Shown in pieces: positions 30,401 to 41,584 of a stretch of DNA of 64,000 bases. The stretch is from Choristoneura fumiferana (Eukaryota > Arthropoda > Insecta > Lepidoptera > Tortricidae). The stretch is taken from NCBI RefSeq assembly GCF_025370935.1, contig NC_133500.1:442740-506739 (forward strand). Direction: 5' to 3'. The notes under the pieces were generated by a model. That model had not been told where the DNA came from. It did not search any database and was given only the letters and a program-made list of their open reading frames with translations. Position numbers and translations under genes: made by a program. The stretch's first letter is position 1. Each line of letters starts with the position of its first letter.

Positions 30401-33400
30401 TTTTCTCTCGTAAAAAGGGTTGTTGAATCATAAGCGGCAAGTTGTATATCTTTTCCCCTCTCTCGTTTTCGAGATCCTGATTGGTCGTTAACGGGCCTAT
30501 GGTGATCGGCGCGTAATTATTCGACGAATCGGACTCTTTTCCTGAGCGGCGCTTGGAACGGCGACTCACGATAGGTTGGTCGCGGGAGCTTGAGCGGTCG
30601 CGCTGTGTTCTGATTGGTTCGTCTGCACGGCTGCGACACTGCGCTCTGCCTGCCACCAATAAAAACACAGCACGACGTTAGAAACATTTCAAATTTAATG
30701 GGTAATGATAATGTGAGAAATTTTAAAGTGCATTGAATTCAGAACCAATCCAAACTGAAAAGCAGATCATAAACAAATAATTACTCGTTTACACCTAACC
30801 TTCTCTAATGATCTGTAATTAAACCGTCACGACTGGCCATAACTAGATAGAATAGACGCACGACCGGGTGGCGTGCTGAGCAATTTGTTTACTCATTGCT
30901 CGGCGATGCGCTTACCGTCCTGTGGAACTGACATCACACGCAATGTATTGGAAATGTGCCGTATTCTTTACTGTCATTTTGTCAGTTCGCATACTTTTCA
31001 AAAATGACAAGAGGCTCTATCAGTTTGGATCAGCCAAAATGTTTAAATTTAAAGTGATACTCGTATGCATGCATTTAGATTTTAAAATAGGTCGTACTTG
31101 TGCCTACGGTTTGCGTCGTCTAGCTTGTCAGTGAGCGAACGACATTCTCCGGTGAGTTTCTCCATCAGACTGTTTTGTGAATGAATCATGGACTCCAACT
31201 CGGCTACCGTTTTAGCTGTGGGACCAAATGTTCCAACTTAACTTTGAAATTTATTTTACAAAGGTGCCAGCGCAAACTATCATAGTGTCAAATAGAACTT
31301 TGTCGTTTCAGGTGTGACTAAAGAAATAGCTGTACAGGGGGAAGAACATGAATTTGGTTTTATAGAACAATCTGATGAATAAACTATTGAAGTCAAGCCC
31401 TTTCATGATACAATAAACATGCATAAAGATGAAAGGGTAAAATATGAATGTTTTGAAGTTATGGAAAAAAGAATTGAAATGCCAGATCAGGTTAATTTCA
31501 AAACATCAATAGTTTACCCATTAGCTGAATACCCAACGGTACAAGGAAAAGATTTGGAAAAGGCAGAAGAGCCCAATGATAGAGTAACTTACCATGCTTA
31601 TTCTCTATGGATTCCAGCATGGAAGACATCTCTTTCTCTTTATTGTTTTTCTCAGGAGAGTTCGGAGTGAGGCTCTTCATATTTAACTGTGAAATTAAGA
31701 GTTTGTATTATGTTAAGAATGAAGTTGTCAAGGTAATGTTAGTTGGATAATATTCGTTACACACCACTAGATTAAAATAAACGACAAATTACCAAAAAAA
31801 ACAAACTAAACTTGGCTTATATTTAACCAAAATTACGTATTAGATGAGTATAATCAGTTTCGCTGATTTTTTTACCCTGCAGTTGTTCCATCTATTGTTC
31901 ATTACTAGCATCTATTGAAACTAGAAGCGTAACTTTACTTATTGAACGTCTCACGAACGTCTGTATTTGTGTGATGTTATGAGCTTATGTTTGTTTTTGA
32001 CACATATGTTACAGAAACTTGACGTTTGATAATCCTTAGGAACAATGTCTCCTATACCTCTTACAAAGTGCAAAATTCGAACTTCATAATCTTGCCATCC
32101 CGCTGTCGCTTATATTATTTAATACGACACGAACTTCGTTTTTCGAATTTTATAGAAGCCCCCCTGCGTCTACTTTATTTAAGAGTTTACAAGTGTACCT
32201 CCTTCTCTAGAGTAGCGATCTGCTCGGTAAGGCGCAGGTTTTCCCGGCGGGAGTGCACCAGGTCAGCGTCAGCGCGGTCCAGACGCTGACGCAGCGATTG
32301 GATCTGGAATATTATTGTAAATTAAAAAAGGTAAAGCCATAAAGGCTGACTCATCAAAGCCCGGCTCATACTTTGGCCATAGCAAGCTGAAATTTAGCAT
32401 ATTAATGATGTCGACAAGATATAAGGAAGTAAGTATAGATGGCTCATGTCGTTCTGAACTCGAAACAAAATATCGGTTTACTTTTTCTTTCTCATTTGAA
32501 TCTTCAGGAAAATGTAGAAAATCGCCGAGTCCCGAGCGTCATTAACATTCTGGCTGTACTGTATGTACTCGATATGTTTGAAAAGTTTAGTTGATCTTAT
32601 GTTGTTCAACTTACAGAAGCTAGCAATAAGGCTTTTGACTTTATTGTTAGCCTTATTGTTTGTTGTTTGTGTATTGTTTTTAATAATAATCACGCAGGTT
32701 ATAAGAAAGATAATTGTGGTATTTGTGGTTATGATTGCATAGATTGTTATGATGGTGATATCGTTAATGATGAAGATGGCGATGTAAAAAAAAATGTTTA
32801 ATGATAATAATGATGCTGAATATTACCTCTGAATTAAGGCGATTAGCCTCATGCTTGGCTTGACGCTGATGCCGCTCGATGGTGAGACGCGCACTCGCCA
32901 GCTCTTCTTCCTGAGAAGCTTTTTCAGCATGCCCTTGGTTCAAGTCTGCTTGTAGCGATGCTGTCCAAACAAAATCCCTATTTATTCAACATTCCCAAGA
33001 AACTTATATAACCAAATCTTATATAAGCAAGAAATCAGAGTAGTTTGATTTTATTCGGCTTTGCTTCCTGCAGCTTCTCGAAAAAGCTTTTCTGATAAGG
33101 ATTTGAGCTCTGGACGTCCTGAAGTATCTTTTAGTAGGAGATGGAAACTTATTTCGATAAACGCAATAAATAATTTTAATTACGATAAATCTGGAGAATC
33201 TTTTGTTTTTAATTTGAGTTTAGAGGCCAGATACAATCAATTGATCCACTGGTCTATTCGTTGACGTATTATGTTGACGACATTATGATTGGCAGTTTTC
33301 ATATGTAAGTATTTTGTGCTTGATTTACTTAATGGGATAATTAGTTACTACTTAACTCATTTAACATTTTCGTTTGACAGTCGATAATATTCACCTACTA

Positions 33401-36400
33401 GCTGGCACACCACCGATGGCGTTAATAGCAGTCATGCTCGGATTACGTTTTAAAGTGACAAATACCAAAAAGAATAGAATAACTATGTACTCAGGTTTCT
33501 ATAGTCCCAGCGTTCATCAATAGTCCAAACGGACTTTTTAACATTTCGAAAATTACGGAAGTGCTAAAGTCATCTAGGAGGTTCATCGCAGCCTAATCCA
33601 ATAGAAAATGCACGATGAACCTTACGAGGTTTGAACTATTGATGACGGCTTGGGACTATAGAAACCTGAGTACTCCATTGTGTCTAATATTGTTGTCGGT
33701 GACAAAAAAATAAAGTGTCCAATGCACTTCTTTAATTTTAATTGCAGTGTCTCAAATATACCTATCTTGCTCTTCAGTTCCATCTTCAGCTCCTCGATGG
33801 CCGAATTCTTCATGGACAATTCGCGCTTGAGGTCATTTTCCTCGCGCCGCTGTCGTTCCAGGTCCAACTGAGGGATAGACATTTTTATCATCATCATCAT
33901 CAGACGGAAGACGTCCACTGCTGAACAAAGGCCTCCCCCTTAGAACGCTGTACGCGTTCATTGGAACTCTCACGATGTCGTCAGTTCACCACATGGGAGG
34001 CGCTTCACGCTTCGTCTATACGCTTCGTTTGGAAAGATATTTAAATCATCTTATTTTATTTATCCTCTTGGATCCCTGCCTGCATCCTTTCTAAAGAATT
34101 AAAAGACACGTTAAGTCCTGACACCCACGTTAAGTACTCACATCGTGATAAATAAATTTAGCTTAAATATAGAACTAAATTTTGCTTTTAAATATAACAC
34201 AAACGACAGAAGGTTCAGGCAGGACTCTTGGTTAAATTATTTATATAAAAGTACATTCGGTTCTTATGGAAGCGTATTTTATTTTGTTTGGGTTCAGGAG
34301 GCTATACCGATAAAATATTCAACCACATGGCCTAATTAGCGCTGCCTCGCTCCGCTCCAATGGACAGGCAGCCTTACCCTAGGACTGACCTGCAGTTTCT
34401 GCACGCTATCATACTGCGCGGCCAGCTCGTGTTGCAGCGAATCGCAGTGTGCGTTGTATCGCTGCTCGGCGGCGCTTCGCTCCTGTATGGCGCGACGGGA
34501 GCCCTCGCCTACCAGCTCGCGTATTTTTGCGCGCTCCGACGCCAAGTCCTCCTACAATTGATGAAGGTATTATCACTCTGGTCAACTAAGTTGCTAGCCT
34601 GTACGTTTCCTTCCGCACTTCCTGTCACGAACAGTGAAATCGAGGAAACAACTTCCGTCAGCCAGCATTGTTTCTAGACAAATATGACATCGGGGCTTTC
34701 AAGGTAAGGGCTTGAGTAAACTTTCTTTAAAAGCGGGCAAAAGACCAATGTCTCTCCTTGAGTTGTTACTACTCATGAACGGTGATGATCTTTTTCCATC
34801 AGATGATCCGCATGCTCATTTTCCTCCCTTTCGTAATAAAAAAAGGCTATAGACTATTTACTTATTCTTCCAGCAGGTTTAAGAAGAAATTGTCGTTTCG
34901 TCTCAAGCGTCCTATTTATCATAGACCTATCCCCTTCTGTGATTGATGGTTTCCAGTAAAATTCTCTTTGTCCATGTTTTGTTTTTCTCAGACATTTGTT
35001 TAAAATGTACACTGGGCCTTAGGAGATTAAAGCATAATACTAAGCCATCAATCGGGTGGCGCTAATCTCAACCGATAACACAAAATATTCCTACCTTAAG
35101 TCTACGGACTTCGTTCTCCAAGCTATTCCTCTCCTCTCTTAGCTGCTGCTCGATGACATCTCCACGCTTGTAGCGTCCTTCCAAATCTCCATCCTTCTGC
35201 TCTAAACTATTCTTCAGCTTGGATATCTGAGACTCCAACGAAGATTTGTCTCTGCCACGAAGGAGGTTACAGGAAAAAAGAATCAATTTCAGAAATACGA
35301 AAAAACTTTAACGCGGTTGGCGTACATTAATGATGATATTTAATTAAATCGATTGGATGGTATACCTTTGCAAGTTGTCGATCTGTCGCTTGAAGCCATC
35401 AAGGCAGGTTGAATCAACGAGCCCAGAGGCCAACTTGCGTTTGTTCTCATTGTTTTCTTCCTGTAAAGAAAGCATATTAAAAAAACCGGCCAAGAGCGAA
35501 TCGGACACACCCAAGATAGGGTTCCATAGCCATTACGAAAAAATCAAGTAATATTTTTCTAAGAATTTCATATTTCGTACAGAATTTTCCAAGCTTAGGT
35601 ATATTTAATACTTAAGGCTGCTATTTATACTCTAATAATTCTCAATCAAACTTAGCCGTTACAGTTTTCCTTAAAAAACAAGGTTTGCAAACGATTGTTT
35701 TCATTGCAGCAATTTAGTAAATGAAGAAAGTAGATTTCAGTAAGTAAGAATCATCATTTTATATTATGTAGTCATAACCGTCGTTTGGCTCATCCTGAAA
35801 TATATTTAGTAGGGACTAGAGAACCACATACGCCTTCCATAAATTTTGGCATTTTTTTTGTGATATCATGATGACAGAAAGCATGTAAATGTTAAAATTT
35901 CCATGCATAATCACAATTATTTATGGCATCGAAAACAATGCAAATATGTTAGTATATTCATTTCTTGATCTTCATTCTTTATATGCATGCAGTTTTACCT
36001 GAATCTTCTTTAGGTCGATATTAGCCTGAGTCAACTGCGCCTCGAGCTCGGCTATGCGTGACTCGAAGACTATATTAGGCCCTTCAAGCCTAGGACCCCG
36101 AACTCTGGCCTTGCGTGTCTTGGTTACAGTGGCCTGAAAATGGTACTCATTTGGTAAATTTATGAGCCTTACTTGGAAGGGCTTCCAAACTTTGGTGGAT
36201 ATTTTATGCTCTCGTGCATAAAGTTTGTTAGAGTTGTTATTGACTTTGTCATGTTGACCTACTTCTGGTTTTCATTTAACTTGAATCTTTATTTTATTAT
36301 CATAATCTGATCTTCTATGGGATCAGTTTTATGCTTCATAGTTATATGTTGCTTTTTTACTCTTCCAGATCGTATTGATTTAATGTAAATGTAAACAAAA

Positions 36401-39400
36401 CCTTTGAAACAAGTTTAAATATATGTACCTCTGTCAATAATAAATAGCTTCAATAAGGTCTGTAAGCTAATTATCCTTTTTCAGTAGAAGCAGAGCAGAG
36501 AACGTCATGTGCTCAAATAAACTCATCATTATCAATACCTAACTCATCTACTCCTGAACGAGGGCGTCTCTTAGAATGCCACAATAAATGTTAACTTGCC
36601 ACCGGTTGTCTGCCACTCTAGCGATATCGTCGATCCACCTAGTGGGATGCAAATAATGATAAAGACAAGAATTTACCTTATGGTCGCTGTCCAGGCCGGT
36701 ACTGTCTCCAACATCGTCAAGATCATCGGTTTCCGACCCATGAGAATGAAACATCCGCGAGATTAACTTGTTCTTCTGAGCTTCGTGGAGATGTTCATTT
36801 TCTGAGATAACCTCCTTGACCTTTCCAAGGAGGTTGTTGAGCTCGTCCTAAAAAGTAATAACATTCTTTTCATAAGGTATGTCGCAAATACTGCAAATGT
36901 CGGTAAATTTCTTGACCATTGGCGACTTATGTCTATGTCGTCTAGTGTTTGGACGCTCTTGATAGCATTCACCGTCATTTTCTACGCACATTCTTATCCT
37001 AAGCTGTTTACCTAAGAGAAAAAAGTGGTGAAAACCGTTGTGATTGCAAGTGCGTTTGATAATATTTTTGGCCTCTGGTAAAGTTAAATTTACGCATTTA
37101 CTTTACTGAGAGACGTTAAATTCACTTCTGTGCATTGTGTGTTATGGCGATTTTCCACCGGCGAGGCAAGACGAGACGAGGCGAGACGAGAATTGAAATT
37201 TGGATGCATTCTCGCGCGCCCGCCGCGAGCCGCCGCGGGCCGCCGCGGGCGCTGCCATACAATTCTCGTCTCGCCTCGTCTCGTCTCGCTTCGCCGGTGG
37301 AAACCACCTTTACCTATTGAAAATTAAATCATTTATGAAGATTAGGATTTTTTTATTATTATCTTAATGATGGTGATACCGGTGCGAATGTATTTCTATT
37401 TCCGCATTATCTATCCTGCATGTCTACTTCAAGTAGGTACTTACTTAAAGCATTTTTTTTTGTATCGTTTAAATAATTGATTAATTAAGATGTTATTTTG
37501 CGAAGGAGCATATCAAGGAACTACTTACAGAATGGTTGTAAGTATAAGTAGGTTACTAGCGCAAGAGCAAATGCCTTTATTCATAGCAGTTTAAGTTGTA
37601 TTGTGATATACCCTGCAATATTGGCTCTCCCGTTCCAACTGTTCTATGTACTCCTCCTGCTTCTGAATGAAGTGGACCACATCAGGGTTGGTGCCGCCGG
37701 TCAGGTCCGCGGGCGCCGTGGTGGGGGGCGGCACTGGAACTAAACAGATTAGACTGATCCAAGGGTGGTTCCAGGGAGGGATTGTGGGGTCACGACGCCC
37801 CCCCCCCCCGGGCTCTGAGCTGGGTGAAGGACAACAGTACTCGTAGATATTTTTTTATTAATAAAATCTTTCTGGTTACAAATGAGGACAATCAAGTTTG
37901 TATTTCATTAATGTTATTTTATAGGTACGATAAAGAAGTTTCAATGTTTTATTTGCGAAAAAGTAACTAGAATTTGGCCATGTGATCCCCCACTCCTGGC
38001 TATAATGAATCCGACCTTGGACTGATCATTGAATCAGTGGTGTAGCCAGATAACTCAGGTCAGGACGCCTGACCAAAAAGAAACTAGGGGTACCAAATAT
38101 TTTCGTTTTATTCAGTAACACAAAATATGTTTTATCGCACTTGCTCGTAAGCAGTGTCGTATGATGCGGGCTAACTTGGTTGCAACCCCCTAAATAAAAC
38201 CCAAAGTAAAACACAAGGACCTTTTTTGCGGATTACGCTTAGAACGTAATTTTTCGATTTGTATAAGTAGTAAGTACCTACATTAGGTGCCTACAAATTA
38301 GTTCCCTACTCCACGAGCCGCTCCAATAGGCTAGTCGGCGTTAGTAACTTTTCGGAGTCGATAAGCTTTCTAAATAGCCGATAAGAGATTCGGATCTAAA
38401 TGAATTGACTCTTTTGAATCTTCAGAATCGGTTTTACCCATTGGATCAGCTGCGCGCCGCAGTCTAGCGCCCAGTCTAGTCTACCCTGGTACGACCTCCG
38501 ATCCTCGTACGTATTGACCCCATGCAAGCCTATGTCCGGAAGACGAAGCGTTAGCGGGCCTCCCACTGTGTGGACTGACGACGGCATCGTGGGACTTGCG
38601 GGTAGCCGTGTAACGAGGTGTGGTACAACTCGTTTCTTCCTAACTCTTTGGACTGTCTGGTTTAGCACACATTCTAAAAAATAACATTTAAATTCAAATT
38701 ACCTTTTCTAAATTTCACACCTGTTCGATTTACGTCAAGGTATCCAAGCCAAGGGTCAGAGCCTCCGAGCTGAACAGATCCTATAAATTTCCTTAAACTC
38801 CTTAACTAGCTCATTATTTACTACTCATATACTAAGGTAGGTTTATTTCCTTCTACAGTAGTTCCAATAGTTGTGCAGTGTGTTAGTGAAGTTCCTAAAG
38901 TTCCTAAGCTTGTTACTGCTGGACTTCAGTATTATTGAATTGTATAAAATAAAGAACTGGGCACGGAAACGTGCACTTTATAGTTTTTCTTAAATAAATA
39001 TTACTGGTCTGCCTTCTCCTGCCTCTTCTTCATTCCACCACCAACTCCCCCGGTCACTACTCCGTGACAACAGGTGGATGCAAGCGGCGAGTTGTCGTTC
39101 ATTGTGGCGTTCCAGGGGGAGGCCTTTGTTCAGCAGTGGACGTCTTCCGGCTGATGATGATGATGCCTATTGTCTACTACACACCTGTATTGATATGTGG
39201 CGAGCTGTAGTTGTTCAGACTGTCAGCATACAGCGAAGCGTATTTGGCGGTGAGGCGTGGCCGCGGCTTGTCCAGGTACTTCTTGTCCAAGTCCTGGTCG
39301 GACTCGTCCAGGTTCTTGATGGACGGAGAGCCGCCGTAACTGCGGATCTGTATGTGAGAATAATAATTATCTATAAGGTTATTTTAGAGTACCTATTGAT

Positions 39401-40388
39401 TTCGAATTGAAAGTAAGTATCCCTAACTTAAGCACCAAAGGTTTTTTCCTTAAAGTTTCTTTGCCTGAAAACTTAGAAACAGGAATACAATGTATTTAGA
39501 CCTAGAACTACCGGAACAATTAACGTTCCTGCACTTGGATTAAAGGTGTCGAGCATTTAACAATTAACTACTGTAACTTAGATTAGTTACAAACCCTGAC
39601 CTACCAAAAAGCAAGTAATAGACATGAAAAAAATTAACTGACTCCAAAAAACCACAAAGAAAACAAAAAAAAGCAAATAATAGCTAAACACCGTATGCTA
39701 CCCGCTATGCACCGTATGCTGCTGTATTCAGTTACGTGGGTGGGGTGCACACTCACCGGGGTTCAGCTGAAAACCAGCGCTGCAGCTCTGGTTACAGGGC
39801 TACGGCCCATGCTGAGCTGAGTCCTTTTGGCATCACACTACAGCACAACGTCTCTAATTTTTCTCTCTTCTTCTATTTATGTTTTTACTGTGTTTATGTT
39901 GTGATGTAGTGTCTTTTTTATGTCAATAAATGTGAGTTTTAGTTTGATCAGTTTGAATTTGGTACCAAGCACAATATGACCAAGGCTTACTCCTGTTAGC
40001 TCGTTCTAAGGCATTGACTTCAAACAGATCTAGCAGGTAGCGTACGGTGTTACCTATTTTTTAATTTAACCTTATAAATAGGCTCAGAAACACTAGCATA
40101 GAAAGTGACGGACTAGTTCAGGCATTAAGCATACTAAAAATAGAGAAATGATGATTCCGATATTAGGTACTTTTAATTTTACAAATTTTATTGAAAAAAA
40201 AGAGTTGTCTGAGTAATTAATTATTGAATTATAATTAAAATTTCACTTACGCTAGGCACATAGTTTCCAGATAGAAAGTATCTCAATTTAGACACAGCCT
40301 CCTTGTAAGCGAGCTCAGTGTAATCGGGCACTCTCTTCAATCCATAATCCAGCTTGGGCCTTCTGTACGAAAAATACGGATAACTCAT
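26693..40388 (-). CDS. SDCCAG8: SDCCAG8-like centrosomal coiled-coil protein (15-exon form, 841 aa)
   Basis: Exons (minus): 40251-40388, 39185-39347, 37612-37739, 36677-36847, 35999-36133, 35366-35460, 35095-35251, 34390-34551, 33762-33867, 32827-32960, 32199-32303, 31593-31686, 31098-31215, 28406-28485, 26693-27432. Every phase fits; total 2526 nt. After a short N-terminus (MSYPYFSYRRPKLDYGL) most of the protein is heptad-type coiled coil. The family call rests on two landmarks. QEEYIEQLERESQYCRDEL aligns with human SDCCAG8 QSQYIHHLEAEVKFCKEEL. ENKHAKT...SQNSLMEKLTGECRSL aligns with human EAQHDKT...SQNTFLTKLKEECCTL, and TELATLQ continues in step with human SEIAQLS. In vertebrates SDCCAG8 is a centrosome and ciliary-base protein (Senior-Loken syndrome). 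The last exon gives an acidic, Gln/Tyr-rich tail not found in the human protein. Confidence 0.83.
27683..27910 (-). mobile_element. LINE-type 3' end repeat (ctgctgggcacaggcctcct family)
   Basis: atcatcatcataccaacctg, then tacgtcccactgctgggcac, aggcctcctctcagaacaag and ttcccacgcgggcccagtgc. On the minus strand this ends in a (GAT)n tail. The same family recurs at 52421-52550 (opposite orientation) and 59755-59833. It lies in an SDCCAG8 intron, just upstream of terminal exon C. Confidence 0.65.
28406..28485 (-). CDS. SDCCAG8: SDCCAG8 exon 14, leading to 3' end C
   Basis: An 80-nt exon too short to stand out as a reading frame: acceptor ttctgattcag, donor CAAG|GTAAGC. It encodes TELATLQRQVDSLGRSLQSA after completing the Lys codon. 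Of the three possible continuations, this one best follows the human protein (SEIAQLSQ...KLGKLQ). It exits with one base and joins the exon 26693-27432. Confidence 0.7.
28772..28777 (-). terminator. Poly(A) signal for SDCCAG8 3' end B
   Basis: AATAAA on the minus strand, 41 nt after the stop at 28818. Confidence 0.55.
28818..29232 (-). CDS. SDCCAG8: SDCCAG8 alternative last exon B
   Basis: The acceptor catttttcag joins in the same phase to the exon ending at 31098 (AA|A) and yields a 706-residue product, close to the 713 of human SDCCAG8. It begins AEKTHLLCRNAELMRKLRN, continuing the coiled coil for about five heptads, then has a Tyr/Ser-rich segment and an acidic end (DYLEYIKLFVDKM). AATAAA at 28772-28777 lies 41 nt past the stop. 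No internal 5' splice site is convincing, so it is read as terminal. Confidence 0.6.
29824..29829 (-). terminator. Poly(A) signal for SDCCAG8 3' end A
   Basis: AATAAA on the minus strand, 21 nt after the stop at 29850. Confidence 0.55.
29850..30645 (-). CDS. SDCCAG8: SDCCAG8 alternative last exon A (acidic tail)
   Basis: The acceptor ggtggcaggcag joins in phase 2 to the exon ending at 31098 (AA|A = Lys). Read through, this gives an 833-residue protein. The tail starts AQCRSRADEPIRTQRD, has a basic cluster (RRSKRRSG, PKPRKKDKKKRE) and then about 150 strongly acidic Glu/Asp/Ser/Val residues with an imperfect internal repeat (SDTNQVDAAPSPSDLHDKKED against SEAGKVDTAPVSPDLREEVKE). AATAAA stands at 29824-29829, 21 nt after the stop. 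An AG four bases earlier at the acceptor (cag|gcag|) would shift the frame and stop after about 44 codons. It could instead belong to a nested separate gene, but phase and strand fit SDCCAG8. Confidence 0.6.
33490..33670. repeat. Mariner-like MITE with TA duplication
   Basis: 181 bp. ctcaggtttctatagtccca at the left mirrors tgggactatagaaacctgag at the right, over about 20 bases without a mismatch, and TA flanks both ends. A second inner inverted pair (catcaatagt/actattgatg) extends the stem. It lies in the SDCCAG8 intron between exons 33762-33867 and 32827-32960. Confidence 0.8.
33880..34015 (-). mobile_element. LINE 3' end with (GAT)n tail
   Basis: Minus strand: ...ggaggcctttgttcagcagt ggacgtcttccgtctgatga and on into the GAT tail. 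A sense-strand fragment of the same family is at 39099-39167. Intronic in SDCCAG8; no intact frame. Confidence 0.6.
35481..35674 (-). repeat. Partial copy of the agggttccgtagcca repeat
   Basis: Minus-strand right-hand part of the family found complete at 43224-43760 and 62106-62722; it shares the tggctatggaaccctat/gtgtccgattcgctcttggc terminus. It starts only about 20 bp upstream of the SDCCAG8 exon 35366-35460, so it supplies or abuts the polypyrimidine and branch-point region of that acceptor. Confidence 0.7.
36535..36655 (-). mobile_element. LINE pol fragment
   Basis: On the minus strand, cccactaggtggatcgacga followed by tatcgctagagtggcagaca translates around TRWIDDIARVADNRWQVN, a piece typical of insect LINE polymerase C-termini. 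It lies 22 bp downstream of an SDCCAG8 exon donor. Confidence 0.5.
37144..37312. repeat. GC-rich palindromic MITE
   Basis: Arms of about 50 bp: ttccaccggcgaggcaagac gagacgaggcgagacgagaa at the left against the mirrored ttctcgtctcgcctcgtctc gtctcgcttcgccggtggaa at the right. They enclose a CG-rich loop (cgcgcgcccgccgcgagcc). It lies in the SDCCAG8 intron between 37612 and 36847. The outer ends are ggcgatttt and aaaccacc; no certain target duplication. Confidence 0.75.
39099..39167 (+). mobile_element. LINE 3' end fragment with (GAT)n tail
   Basis: ttccagggggaggcctttgt, then tcagcagtggacgtcttccg, then gctgatgatgatgatg. Same family as 33880-34015, in opposite orientation. It ends 18 bp before the SDCCAG8 exon 39185-39347. 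Confidence 0.55.
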
Positions 40389-40937
40389 TGCTAACAACAA
40401 AACATTTCAAATCTTAACACTTAATTCCTAAAGTAGAACAAACTCATTTTTAAAAAGAAAAGAATAAAATAATTTTGAAATTGGAACGCGTAGGGTTGCG
40501 CATTGCGCCAGGATTTTGTGTGCAATGGTTTTTGGTTTCGGATTTGGTATTGATTACACGGCACCATGGTAACGGTTGTTACGGTAAACAAGGTATTAGA
40601 TACCAGTACCTGTAGTGGAATGGATGAATTAATTATCGTACGATGGTTTTGGCGTTACTAATTAAGGCTTTAAGTGGTTTGACACTAAAAGATAAGTTAG
40701 GTATCTCGTAGGCTTATATATGTAGAGCCGATATTTTGTCACTAGTTTTTTGAAGGTATTATGGTATATTGGTTTATTTATTGGTTTGAACGTTAGCTAA
40801 AAACATTTTTACATGCATATTATGTTTATATTAATTTCCTTGTACCTAACATATATTTTTTTAGATAAAACAAGAAATAAATAAGATACCTATTTAAATA
40901 TTTAACTGAATTTATTTCAGTGACTCCAAAAAAACTT

Positions 40938-41075
40938 TCATTCACAAAAAGTTACTTGCCTAACTTTATTTCGCCTTAGTTTTCCGTTGATTTCCTTGTC
41001 AGAACCGACACTTGAGCCGCTCTTAGCTCTATACGCAGTCATCTTGGGTTTCGTCAAATAACTTGTAGAACCCAT
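40938..41075 (-). CDS. Small ORF upstream of SDCCAG8 (uORF or alternative first exon)
   Basis: 45 codons starting MGSTSYLTKPKMTAYRAKSG and ending VRQVTFCE. It lies 550 bp upstream of the SDCCAG8 start on the same strand. A usable donor (CAA|GTAACT, exon end 40956) is in its last quarter, but splicing to the acceptor ttgttgttag before the ATG at 40388 would not keep the frame. It is therefore most simply an upstream ORF in the leader, or coding for something unrelated. No homologue recognised. Confidence 0.35.
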   Translation of the reverse strand: MGSTSYLTKPKMTAYRAKSGSSVGSDKEINGKLRRNKVRQVTFCE

Positions 41076-41400
41076 CACTGCTAATTACGTACAACTGTAC
41101 TTCAATTGAAACAGAATTAAAAAAATATTGAAAGTTTGAATTTGATCCGTATATTCACACAGATTTAAATAATTAATTTTTAATTTATGCAATCTCAATG
41201 ACACTTTTTATGAGCCCGCGAAATTACGAATAAGCTTTGATTTCAAATTTAGAATGCATCTCGAACACGCGTCGTCGACGCGCTGCCGTAGAAAAAGGAA
41301 TGGTTTTAAAAGAAGTTTCGATGCTTCCTGTGTTTTGTCTCGTTCGCGCTAGTATGAATTGTCGATATAGCCATCTCGATCGAACGGAAAACTTGTCTTC
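41076..41400 (-). promoter_or_regulatory. Probable SDCCAG8 promoter region
   Basis: A locally CG-rich block (cgaacacgcgtcgtcgacgc gctgccg, about 41264-41290; gtctcgttcgcgctag; ctcgatcgaacgg) in otherwise AT-rich DNA, upstream of the first SDCCAG8 exons. No TATA box is evident. Confidence 0.35.
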
Positions 41401-41584
41401 ATGATGATCTAGGCCAAGAGCTCGGGGTAATTTTTGAAACCAAATATGCAGACTTTGTATTTTTAAAGTAAGATTAAAAGTAAATAAATACGGTAAATAA
41501 AATAAAATCTAAGGTAAATATCGCATCATTACTCATATATATGTGGTACTTAGTTAAGTAATTAACCTATGTATCAGCTATTAG

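Noticed and set aside
37782..38214. A second hAT element beginning cagtggtgtagcca near 38035
   Set aside because: Only one terminus was found; no mirrored end is visible within the neighbouring sequence.
38396..38668. A 90-codon minus-strand ORF in an SDCCAG8 intron
   Set aside because: It has no splice sites in phase with the neighbouring exons and no recognisable family; it may be transposon-derived, but that could not be shown.
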